Of a stretch of DNA of 64,000 bases, positions 1-11,300 are shown piece after piece. The notes beneath the pieces are model-generated. The model saw nothing but the letters and a program-made list of their open reading frames with translations. It was not told where the DNA came from and ran no database searches. This DNA is from Mugil cephalus (Eukaryota; Chordata; Actinopteri; Mugiliformes; Mugilidae), in contig NC_061771.1 in NCBI RefSeq assembly GCF_022458985.1, positions 20,595,501 to 20,659,500 on the forward strand, in the 5' to 3' direction. Made by a program: the position numbers and the translations under genes. Numbering within the stretch: the first letter of the stretch is position 1; the number at the start of each line of letters is the position of its first letter.

Positions 1-1153
1 GGTAACGGTATTTATTTGCACAACTTTGCACAAATGATAGTAATAACCGCACATTGCACTTGAGTCACGATAGCACTTTATTTACCATGGTTTGCACAAT
101 ACATTTTGCACATTGCTTATTTGCACATCTTTACAGATATTTAACTTTTATATATTAATATTTATTAATATTTCTGAGCTTTAAGGGAACCTCGTGACCA
201 CGGCTGATTGCGTGCCGTCGGGCAGGTGCAGGAGTGCGCACTCAGCTCCGCCTGCGAAAGGAGAGGAAAAGTTAAGCTCCACCAAAGTTGTGCACATTAT
301 TGGAAAAGTACACCGTAGGCAGTGCAAAGGTGTTTGTGAATATGTATGCGCAAGATCATCGTGGTAAATGAGGAAGTTAGTGTTGTTGTGGTAAGTTACG
401 TTATTTGTGTTTAACACTTACCTGTCCAGTCCGCTGCCTGTTCAGCGGTGCGCGGCCAAAAGGATTCGCTCGGGGGCACAGCACCTTCATAACGGTTCCG
501 GGAGAGACAAATCAAATCAGGCTGTTTATTCCTATTTATTGTATCTATATTTTAGACGTGTTTTGGGGATAATGACGGCAGAAAAATGGAGTATTGTAAA
601 TATTATGTGTGCAGGAGACATTAAATATTTGTCTATGGTGAGTTAGCCATGTGATAAATATGTAAATTCACCTGTGAAGTGGAAGAGTCCAGTAATTAAT
701 CCAGTGGCACAGTACTTAAGGCGCCAGTTAACATCCGTCTGTGTTGCAGGTCGGACCCCAAGAAACATTCCACCCTTTGCTGCTGCTGTTATTGTTGGAT
801 ACTGATTAATAAAAAGAAAGAAAACCAGGAAACCTGACCATTGCCTAAACTTTTCTTGGACATCATCCAGCCCGTCACGGATCACCTAGTTAACAAACCT
901 CCATCTGAAGGTACGATCTGCAGTTTTTAATGTTTACTCTTTTTCAGCAGAAATCGATTTGATAGTTCACATTAACTGAACCAGAGCTGAAAGTCTAAGA
1001 TCGGGACGAAGCAGGAAACTGTCGTCTGACACTGATATGAAACTGAAAATAAGAACCAGTCACAAGAAGAGCAGCTGATGTTTTTACAGCAGGAATAATG
1101 TCCATGATGATTCAGGTTGATGTTCAGGTGAATGATTAGTGTTTCCTCTGCAG
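1..1153. other. Upstream region of the NLR gene, no coding gene recognised
   Basis: No protein family is recognisable on either strand. The first ~125 bases carry six copies of TTGCAC in an AT-rich context, which looks like a degraded repeat or retroelement tail. Bases ~181-500 are more GC-rich with several CpGs. An untranslated exon is possible between an acceptor-like site near 748 and a donor-like site near 911, because NLR genes of this family often have 5' noncoding exons, but nothing proves it here. Confidence 0.35.
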
Positions 1154-1196
1154 GTGAAGGTAGAAAGTGTGTGTGAGCTGATGTGAATCCAGCAGA

Positions 1197-4100
1197 ATGG
1201 ATCAGTGTGAGGACAGAGAGAAGGGAGTTCCTCCCTCTAAAACCACTCTGGGTGGAGAACAGGATTTTAAACAACAACATTTATCTGAGAAAAGGTAAGA
1301 TAATGTTGCAAGAAGTACAGAAGTCAGTGAGCGCCCCCTTGTGTTCAGTCAGGTTTTCAGCTGGTCTCAGTGGTCCAGTTGGTCCACATTGATCTGCTCT
1401 TTCTAGTTTTTATAGCAGCTTCAGTAACTGAGGTAATGTTTTTCATCTTTGTCTCCTAGGAGTCATCAGAGAGAAGAATCTGACGACTTTAAACCTGAAC
1501 CCAGCTGTGTGTCTATGAAGAGTGATCAATCAAAGGATGACGTCATTAACTTTACAAGACAAGAACCCTTCATTGTGAAGAAGTAAAGAATTATTAACTG
1601 TCTTCTGGAGTTTATATGTGAAATACTATGTTCACTGTGTGAAGCTTCAGACTTTGTTGGACTTGTTGAATGTTGATAATTAGTGAATTTCTCTCAATCC
1701 ATCAGGAAGAAGTAAGTTATAAATTAATTTAAAATTAACATCATGGTCAGGTTTAGGACTCAGAGGAAAACAGTTCAGGAAGATGTCTTTTTGTTGGCGG
1801 GGGGGGGGGGGGGGGGGGGGGGGGGGGTGAAACACCTCTTTATGAATGTTTCAGTAGAGATTATTCTGATCAGAACATTCACTACAGAAAACACTTTCAT
1901 TAAATGTTCTCAGTGGTCACTCTGTTCATCGGCATCAAACACAGCTGGACTCCATATTTAAGGTCTGTACATGAACAACTACCTTCCATCATCTAAATGC
2001 TGCTCTTTGTAGACCAGTGGACTATCAGTCTGTCCAACATGGATCTAATGTTGATCTCCATGATTTCAGTCTGGTTGTCATTCAGATAGTTTTCTGTTCC
2101 AGCTGCTGGAGGACAACATTGTCACTTTTGTGAAGAAGGAGCTGAAGAAGATTCAGAGGGATCTGAGTCCAGATTACCCAGAATGCTTAGAGAGTCAGAG
2201 GGAGGATGAGGAGGTGTTGAAGGGTGAGGATGAAGAGCAGTGGAGGAGCAGCAAAGACGCATTTGTGAAGATCACACTGCACTTCCTGAGGAGAATGAAG
2301 CAGGAGGAGCTGGCTGATCATCTGCAGAGAAGTAAGAGGATTTCTGTGAACATTGAACCTGATGAGTGAATTAAACATTTACTGATGTCTCGAGACATGA
2401 ACCAAGATACAGTATAATCACTCATTCTTTCAGGGAATTAAATGCTGGAAACGTATTCACTGATCTTTTTTGTTTGTTCATTCAGGACATGAAGCTGTAC
2501 CTTGTCAACGTGAACTTAAATCTAGTCTGAAGGAGAAGTTCCAGTGTGTGTTTGAGGGAATTGCTAAAGCAGGAAACTCAACTCTTCTGAATGAGATCTA
2601 CACAGAGCTCTACATCACAGAGGGAGAGACTGCAGTGGTCAATGATGAACATGAGGTCAGACAGATTGAAACAGATTCCAGGAAACTAGACAGAGCAGAA
2701 ACAACCATCAGACCAGAAGAAATCTTTAAAGCCTCACCTGGAAGACGTAAACCAATTAGAAGAGTGATGACAAAGGGGGTGGCTGGCATTGGGAAAACGG
2801 TCTTAACACAGAAGTTCACTCTGGACTGGGCCGAAGACAAAGCCAACCAGGACATCCAGTTTACATTTCCATTGACTTTCAGAGAGCTGAATGTGTTGAA
2901 AGAGAGAAAGTTCAGCTTGGTGGAACTTGTTCATCACTTCTTCACTGAAACCAAAGAAGCAAGAATCTGCAGCTTTGAAGAGTTCCAGGTTGTGTTCATC
3001 TTTGACGGTCTGGATGAGTGTCAACTTCCTCTGGACTTCCAAAAAACTGAGGTCCTGACTGATGTTACAGAGTCCACCTCAGTGGATGTGCTGCTGACAA
3101 ACCTCATCAGGGGGAAACTGCTTCCCTCTGCTCACCTCTGGATAACCACACGACCTGCAGCAGCCAATCAGATCCCTCCTGAGTGTGTTGACATGGTGAC
3201 GGAGGTCAGAGGGTTCACTGACCCCCAGAAGGAGGAGTACTTCAGGAAGAGGTTCAGAGATGAGGAACAGGCCAACAGCATCATCTCCCACATCAAGACA
3301 TCACGAAGCCTCCACATCATGTGTCACATCCCAGTCTTCTGCTGGATCTCTGCTACAGTTCTGGAGGATGTTTTGAAAACCAGAGAGAGAGGAGAGCTGC
3401 CCAAGACCCTGACTGAGATGTACATCCACTTCCTGGTGGTTCAGACCAAAGTAAAGAAGGTCAAGTATGATGGAGGATCTGAGACAGATCCACACTGGAG
3501 TCCAGAGACCAGGGAGATGATTGAGGCTCTGGGAAAACTGGCTTTTGATCAGCTGCTAAAAGGAAACCTGATCTTCTATGAATCAGACCTGACCGAGTGT
3601 GGCATCGATTTCAGAGTGGCCTCAGTGTACTCAGGAGTGTTGACACAGATCTTTAAGGAGGAGAGAGGACTGTACCAGGACAAGGTGTTCTGCTTTGTCC
3701 ATCTGAGTGTTCAGGAGTTTCTGGCTGCAGCCTACATGATCCACTGTTACACCAACAGGAAGACAGAGGAGCTGGAGGACTTCCTGGGACAAAACAACAA
3801 TGCCTCAACTCTGGATGTCTTCCTGAACAGAGTCATGGAGAAATCCTTGCAGAGTAAAAATGGTCACCTGGACCTGTTGGTTCGCTTCCTTCATGGCGTC
3901 TGTCTGAAGTCCAACCAGAGACTGTTAAGAGGTCTGCTGGGTCAGACGGAGACCAGTTCAGAAATCATCCAGAGAGCCATCAACAATCTGAAGAAGATGA
4001 CTATGTTCAACATTTCTCCTGACAGAAGCATCAACATCTTCCACTGTCTGGTGGAGATGAATGACCTCTCAGTTCATCAGGAGATCCAAGAATTCCTGAA

Positions 4101-7100
4101 GTCAAAGAACAGATCAGAGAAGAATCTCTCTGAGATCCACTGCTCAGCTCTGGCCTACATGCTGCAGATGTCAGAAGAGGTTCTTGATGAGTTGGACCTA
4201 GAGAAGTTCAACACATCAGAGGAGGGACGATGGAGACTGATTCCAGCTGTGAGGAACTGCAGAAAGGCTCGGTGAGTCCAGATGTGATGGACATTATTAA
4301 TCAGTTTAGATTAGTTTAGTTATTTTAATGTTCACACTATCACCCTATCAAACAGTGTTTAACTTGTTTACTGCAAATATTACATGACAGTTGTGTTTTG
4401 TTAAAGATTTATTTTAATATTTTTCTTTATTTTCTTTTATTTATATATACAGTATATTAGCATTGTCTGTTGAATAATATCAATAATCAGACATTAATTG
4501 CCCATTTTAATCTGTTCCAAATGTGCTGTAAAGGGTTGTTTTCCACAGTTTAATCATTTCAACCATGATGACTTTGTGGAGTCAGACATTAGATCAGATC
4601 ACAGTGACGGACTGTGTAGAAGAAGCCTAAATGTAACTCCATTTATCTCCATTCATTTACAGATTAATACAACTCAAAGTTTAAAACTCTGCAGGTTTAT
4701 GAGAAACTCATGAGAATTATTGTGTCATGTCAGATAAGAAGCTGAATTACTGATGTGAAAAACAAAATGTCAAAAATAGCGAGTCCAACTCTTTATTATC
4801 AAATGCATGACGTAAATAATAAAGTGCCTTCATTCATGTTAACATATTTTATATTTATGTGTCATGGCAGATTTTCTCGCTGTGGACTCTCAGAGAGTCA
4901 CTATGAAGTTGTGGCCTCAGCTCTGAAGTCCAACCCGTCCCATCTGACAGAGTTGGACCTGAGTGTTAACGTCCTGCGGGATTCAGGAGTGAAGCAGCTG
5001 TGTGTTGGACTGAAGAGTCCAAACTGTAGACTGGAGACTCTGAGGTAATTTCACTGAATGTTTTTATCAGATTGAACAGTTCTCTGGTCAGGAGTGACAG
5101 ATAGAAAATGGACCAGCAACAGTTGGTTTAAATGAAGGAGCATCATGTTGTTAATATCAGTACGTGTCTCCTTAGTCATCGGTGGTCGGTCTGATCTCAA
5201 ATCAGGATCAGTCTAGTGTTCACATGTACATTTAAAGAGTTAGTGGAGTTATGAATCATTCCTCCTGTTCATACTGTCTGTGGAGAAACTCATCAAGTCA
5301 TTTCTTCCAGTGTAGTTGTTGGGAAGAGACCACTTCACAGTCAGTGTAGACAGTAGGAATTCTAAGAACTCTTTAATGTTCATCTGACGTATAACTGTTG
5401 TTTGAAGACAGACTTGAAAATATCAAGTTCTCCTTTAACATTTTAACGACACCAACCTGCTGAGATACCAGATACAGGAAGAAGAAGGTCATGGAATCAA
5501 TGAACTAATGAACAGTTTGTTTTCAACATGTGTGACTTGATATTGATCCTGTAATGAGAGACTTGACTGTTATTGATGTGTGTTGACATGAATAGTTGTC
5601 TGAATGTTGTGTTGATGTTTGGATGATGTGTGTAGAAGCCTGGCATGATGATGATCCACAATAACACAAGGACAAAGTCACTCTACTCATTTTAGAGAAC
5701 AGCTCATTGATTAGGACGTAGTAATATTGATCTGAACATTAAAACCTGAACACATCTGATTGATTATCAATGATTTTATTAATGTCTTTTATTTTTATTC
5801 AGATTGAGGAGCTGTAGTTTGTCAGAGGTCAGTTGTGATTCTCTGGACTCAGCTCTGAAGTCCAATCCCTCCCATCTGAAACATCTGGACCTGAATGGAA
5901 ACAACCTAAAGGATTCAGGAGTGAAACATCTGTGTGGTTTTCTGGGGAGTCCAGACTGTAGACTGGAGACTCTGGGGTCAGTTCACTGGATGTCTGTTAA
6001 TATTGTGCATCTCATTTGTGTCATTACAAACTGAACTTTATGTCCATACAAAGTTTCCATCCATGAAAATGTAAATTTCCTCCTGCTCATTTTTTTTTCT
6101 TTTGTTGTCCTAAATTTAGTCTGTCATCTCAAAAATTAGTGTAGGTTGAAAGTGTAGTAGCTGACATGATGATGATCCACAATAACACAAAGACAGTCAC
6201 TCTACTCATTTTAGAGAACAGCTCATTGAGTAGGATAATGTTGATCTGAACATTAAAACCTGAACGCATCTGACTGATTATCAATGATTTTATTAACATA
6301 TTTTATTCTTTATTCAGATTGAGCTCCTGCAGGTTGTCAAAGATCAGCTGTGATTATCTGGTCTCAACTCTAAAGTCCAACCCCTCCCATCTGAAACATC
6401 TGGACCTGAATATCAACTACTACGTACAGGATTCAGGAGTGAAACATCTGTGTAGTTTTCTGAAGAGTCCAAACTGTAGACTGGAGACTCTGGGGTCAGT
6501 TCACTGAATGTTTTTATTAAATTAAAACAATTCTCTTGTCAGGATTGACAGACAGAAAATGGACCAGCAACAGTTGGTTTAAATGAAGGAGCATCATGTT
6601 GTTAATATCAGCACGTGTCTCCTTAGTCATCGGTGGTTGGTCTGATCTCAAATCAGGACAAGTCTAGTATTCACATGTACATTTATAGAGTTATTGTATT
6701 CAGGAATCATTCCTCCTGTTCATACTGTCTGTGGAAAAACTCATCAAGTCATTTCTTCCAGTGTAGTTGACCACTTCAGTCAGTGTGGACAGTAGGAATT
6801 CTAAGAACTCTGTAATGTTCATCTGACGTGACTGTTGTTTGAAGACAGACTTGAAAATATCAACTTCTCCTTTAACATTTTAACGACACCAACCTACTGA
6901 GATACCAGATACGGGTAGAAGAAGGTCATGGAATCAATGGACTAATGAACAGTTTGTTTTCAACATGTGTGATTTGATATTGATCCTGTAATGAGATACT
7001 TGACTGTTATTGATGTGTGTTGACATTGATTAGGACGTAGTAATGTTGATCTGAACATTAAAACCTGAACACATCTGATTGATTATCAATGATTTTATTA

Positions 7101-7446
7101 ACATCTTTTATTCTTTATTCAGATTGAGGTTCTGCAGTTTGTCAAAGATCAGCTGTGATTATCTGGTCTCAACTCTAAAGTCCAACCCCTCCCATCTGAA
7201 ACATCTGGACCTGACTGAAAACAACTTGAAGAATTCAGATGTGAAACAGCTTCTTGATCTTGTGAATAGTCCAGACTGTCGATTGGAGGGTTGGAGTCAG
7301 TTCATACTATTTTCAGTAGTTTTGTACTAAACACAGAATCTGAAGTGTTTCTTGGAAACCTGCTGCTGTTTTCTTCAGAGATGCTGTCAGAGGAGAATGG
7401 AGACAGACTGGACAGAGACAACAGTCAACCAATCAGATCATCCTGA
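1197..7446 (+). CDS. NLRC3-like FISNA-NACHT-LRR immune receptor (multi-exon)
   Basis: Cytosolic NOD-like receptor of the teleost NLR-C expansion; by family it acts in innate immune sensing or in damping inflammatory signalling. Coding exons read as 1197-1294, 1460-1582, 1914-1962, 2103-2331, 2486-4271, 4871-5044, 5803-5976, 6318-6494 and 7123 onward, all with GT-AG borders and matching phases. The first exon starts upstream at an acceptor ending at 1153, and ATG 1197 opens the family's usual MDQCEDRE start. FISNA covers roughly residues 167-240. NACHT follows, with Walker A GVAGIGKT at about 264 and Walker [10 protein letters not shown] at about 340, then the winged-helix and helical part. 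Four LRR exons of about 58 residues each start near residue 762. If the last exon reads on, it stops at 7330 (1005 residues); if spliced at 7295 to 7379, it stops at 7446 (1016 residues). No PYD/CARD and no B30.2 is seen. No in-frame stop or frameshift was found, so it may be functional. Confidence 0.88.
1799..1827. repeat. Poly-G tract in NLR intron 2
   Basis: An uninterrupted run of 29 G lies in the intron between the second and third coding exons of the NLR gene. It could form a G-quadruplex on the sense RNA and is hard to sequence, so its exact length is uncertain. Confidence 0.9.
5045..7122 (+). repeat. Tandem exon-plus-intron duplication in the LRR part of the NLR gene
   Basis: The intron after the first LRR exon (about 5073-5560) and the intron after the third LRR exon (about 6520-7000) are near-identical over hundreds of bases at an offset of ~1.45 kb. 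The intron ends before exons 7 and 8 also match each other (about 5636-5802 and 6160-6317). Exons 5803-5976, 6318-6494 and 7123-7295 share the [11 protein letters not shown] core. The LRR array therefore grew by recent duplication of exon and flanking intron together. Confidence 0.85.
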
Positions 7447-7472
7447 AGTTTGTTGTGTTGATGTTTTCAGGA

Positions 7473-7478
7473 AATAAA
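7473..7478 (+). terminator. Poly(A) signal, NLR gene
   Basis: An AATAAA hexamer lies 27 bases after the downstream candidate stop codon (7446) of the NLR gene. It fits the short 3' UTR of this gene type. No transcript data are available to confirm its use. Confidence 0.5.
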
Positions 7479-8239
7479 TCAGCCTTACTAGATGAATAGA
7501 GACAGTGGTCCTCATTCATCAGATCTGATCTCAGACTCTTTGTTCTCTCAAAACTAAACAACTGATCAGCTTCATCTTTGTCACAGCTCTGTGATCAGTC
7601 TGAAGCCTGTAAATCACAGAACCACCATTACATTTAGTAACCATGTGGTCTTTCCACAGAGCAGAACCTCTACTGAGGTCCAGTCATCACATCTATATCT
7701 CTGTCATTAGTTTCATCAGATATCTTCAATGTTTGGCTGCGCTGTTTCTTACCTTGCTCTACGCTGACTTGACTCATTCCAGCTTCACCGTCACCACCTT
7801 TTTTTTTTAATATTTAGTCTCTAATATTTAGAAAATCTCTAAGCCCTTTTCTTTTCTTTTTCTCTTTTCCTCTTTTCCTTTCTTTTATGAGCACCAGACT
7901 TGTGTTGGACATTTTGAGCGTACTGAACTTCAAATCAAATGATCAACATCAAATTTTGATCAGTGGCCAAACCATTTTTGTGTTGTGGGGTAGGGGGGTT
8001 TAATTATTCCACCTTACTATCATCCCTTTGTATATAATGTATATTCCGTCTCTATTTCTTGTATATTTATTCATAATGCTACTTTACTTTTACTTTTTTT
8101 TGTTATATATATATGCTTATTTTACAAGACTTTAATTACATTGTTTTTGTTTTATTTTAAACTTATTTTACCATTCTTTTTACATATGGTTCTTATGATT
8201 GTTATTTGTCTATCTAGTATTAATTTCTTTAATTATTTA
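7479..8239. other. Intergenic spacer between NLR and dnaja3
   Basis: No gene is seen. The stretch contains NLR 3' flank, a pyrimidine-rich tract (about 7837-7885) and AT-rich DNA up to the dnaja3 promoter. Confidence 0.6.
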
Positions 8240-8317
8240 TCCGTATCAATTTCCGCTTCACTTCCGCACATGCGCAAATCACCACCAACCGCCGTGACGT
8301 CGGCAGTGACGCAGAAA
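8240..8317 (+). promoter_or_regulatory. Putative dnaja3 promoter with ETS, NRF-1-like and CRE motifs
   Basis: Just before the dnaja3 start codon the DNA changes from AT-rich to CpG-containing. Two TTCCGC ETS/GABP-type motifs (near 8251 and 8263), an NRF-1-like CGCACATGCGCA (8265-8276) and a CRE-like TGACGTCG (8295-8302) occur in 60 bases. ETS, NRF-1 and CRE sites are typical of nuclear genes for mitochondrial proteins. No TATA box is visible. The motif matches are direct; their use is inferred. Confidence 0.5.
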
Positions 8318-11300
8318 ATGGCGTCCTCCGCTGGCCGGCTCACCACACGCTGTTTAACAGCATCGGCCACTTCTGGACTTCGTAGCGGCCGTTTTCTTGT
8401 CGTCTCCGCCCGACATGGAGGCTGTGGTCAAGGGGCTGCCTCTCAGACTCACCGGGGTGGGATAGCGGTCAGCCTGAGCTCCTGGACAGGCGTGACATTG
8501 AGAGGACTGACAGGCGAGTAAAGTTAGCCAACAGTTAGCAAAACATCCCCAGAGTTTCTTACATCAGCTCATATTCTGTTGCGTTTAACCCCAAGTAGTT
8601 CGTTTGCATGCGCAGCTCTGCAAGATTTATGGTATGACAGCGTAAGCTTAAGCTTAAGCTTACCAGACGCTAGCACTGTTGCTTAGCCTTTGTGTAAGAG
8701 TGATGCAACTGCTCTGTAGTGTGTCACAGTCTGAATACATTACACAGTGCACCCACTCTGACCTTGTCACGACCGGTGTGTTAGCATCGTTTGATAATTA
8801 GCATTAAATAAAAAGTGCTTCATCGGATATAGATACACTTTTCTCCGAGATTCTGGTCCATGTTGACAGGATGGCACAGACAGTTTCTGCAGCTTTATTA
8901 GCTGATCATTCCTCCTGCAGAGCTCCTATCCTACCACATGTTCTATATAATCTAATCTAAATAATCTGAATCTGAATCAGCTTTATCGGTCAAGTATTTG
9001 TGCACATTTTTTACACAATTTAGCTCCGGTCACTTTGCTCACTTGTACACACAGAACACAGAACTTAAATAAGCGCAAGAATAAATTGGACTTGAGGAAA
9101 TACATTTTTTGATCATGTGAGTGGTCTCACATTAGTGTGACAAGTGTGAGAATGAATGCATATTTGTGACAGGCCGGGGGAAGATACTGTCTATGTGATT
9201 GCGGGTGGTTCTGGCACACGGTGCTCTGTAACCCCAGCCTGAGGGGAGGAGTCTAAACAGATTGTGTCCGGGGTATGAGGGGTCTGTGGAGATTTAACCA
9301 GCCCACTTCCTGACCCTGAGCCGCTATACGTCCTGGATAGAGGGAAGGTCACTGCCAATAATCTTCGCTGCAGACCTGATTGTTCGCTGCAGTCTGTCCC
9401 TGTTGTCCCTGTCGTCCCTGTCGTGTCTGGTGGTAGTCCCTAGGAACCTGAATGAATCCACTCTAGGGCCTGTAGGGACTGCACTTCTGCTTTGTGTTGG
9501 CCACTGCTGGAAGTAGGGATTAGGAGATGGTACACTGCGACCAAAGAGATGCACATCAACACTATAATAGCACTGATGTGCACTGAAACCATGATTGATT
9601 GGTATTCAGGAACCCAACCTGAACCATTCATTCATTTTCTGTAACTGCTCGTCCTCTGGAGGGTCACAGGGTTTTATCCCAGTTGTCATTGGGCGAGAGG
9701 CGGGTACACCCTGATCAGGTCCATCACAGGACTAACACATAGAGGCAGAAAACCATTCACACTCACACCTACAGCCAATTTAGAATCACTGATGAACCTA
9801 ATGAGCATGTCTTTGGACAGTGGGAGGAAACCCCCAGTAGTAGGCGGAAAGAACCCACTTTCATGCTCTAAGGCATCAGTGCTAACCACCACACCACTGT
9901 GCTGCCCCAAAGTGCACCAAGATGACATTATGTTTTACCATTGAACAAACAACACAATAAATACAGTCCAGTGTGTCGTACTGGATACACACAGGGTGAA
10001 GCTTTCTCTTTGTACTGACGCTGGTTAATGTCTGCATGTGGTTTGTTTACAGGACTACATTTATAAACTTAGCCATCATTTTATTTTATGGTTGCACATT
10101 TCAGTATATGGGTAAATCTAATACCTTTTAGCTCCTGATGTATTCTTGTGTCATTGTGTTTAACTGACTTTTTTTTTGTGTGTGTCTACAGGGGTGAAAT
10201 GTCCTCATCATGGCATCACAAGCCACTCTTTCCACTCCAGCTGCAGACAGAACAACAAGCAGGACTTCTATGATGTGCTGGGCGTCTCCCGCACCGCTTC
10301 ACAGAAGGACATCAAGAAGGCCTACTACCAGGTCTGTAATAGGTTCTACTTAGAAGTCACTTATTAAGCGTGTTTGTAATTTAAGTTGGAGTTTTATATT
10401 TCCTCATCTTAACTCCACCTCCAGATGGCAAAGAAGTATCACCCGGACACCAACCCAGATGATCCAGACGCCAAAGAGAAGTTTGCCAAGCTGGCTGAAG
10501 CCTATGAGGTACAAACCACACAGAAGCCACTTGCTGTTATTGAAAAGTATAAACTCATCATTTCTGTGCTGCCGGTTTGGTGAGCAGGTGCTGAGTGACG
10601 AGGTGAAGAGGAAGCAGTATGACACGTATGGAGCCGCTGGCTTCGACCCGAACCGCGCCGGGGCTGGCCAGCAGCAGTACTACAGGGCTGGCAGCGCCAG
10701 TGTAGACCCTGAGGAACTCTTCAGGAAGATCTTTGGAGAGTTCTCAGGAGGCTTTGGAGACTTCCACAACATGTTTAACCAAAGGCCAGAGGTAAGAAAT
10801 GACAGAGAACAACATAGAATCTACACATTTAGGCATTTTTATTTCAGCGAAGAAGCAGTTATGAATTAATACACAAATCAGCCATAACATTATGATCACT
10901 GACATGACAATTCAATGTTCTGCTGGGAAACCTTTGGACCGATCATTCGCATGGATGTAACTTAGACATGTAGCACCCACCCCATAGCAATGACACTCAT
11001 TGGTGGCTTTTTTTTTTTTTTTAACAGAATGATCTTGCAGACAGATTATGACTGAAAAAGATTCCTTTAATTATTTATCAGAAATCTGAAGTAGGATTTA
11101 ACTTCAAAACACAAACTATGTAATGAATGCATGTTTAAAAAACACATATTTAGATATATAAATGCTGCAAATTATATTTTCTCCTTAACAAATTAAAGAG
11201 AATACCTTTTGTAGTGTAGTGCAGTGACAGTAGCTGCGTTTCCGAAATAAAAGCAATAAAGTACAATTGCCCTTTGTACGTGTTTCCACTGAAAGGTGTT

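Larger units (their letters stand above)
8514..10191 (+). other. dnaja3 intron 1, probable GC-AG intron
   Basis: Exon 1 must end in phase 1 to join exon 2, whose frame is fixed by the J domain. The only fitting border is ACAG|GCGAGT at 8513/8514, a GC donor in an otherwise good context. It restores the residues LTG that human DNAJA3 also has at this point. The nearby GT at 8518-8519 would give phase 2 and break the frame. Confidence 0.7.

Noticed and set aside
2071..2102. Earlier start of the NLR fourth exon at the acceptor ending at 2070
   Set aside because: It would be in frame, but the third exon (1914-1962) already supplies the SIFK segment and joins perfectly to 2103, as in related NLR proteins.
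7331..8239. Possible B30.2 exon after the NLR LRRs
   Set aside because: No frame shows the PRY or SPRY core motifs; poly(A) signal and AT-rich spacer follow.
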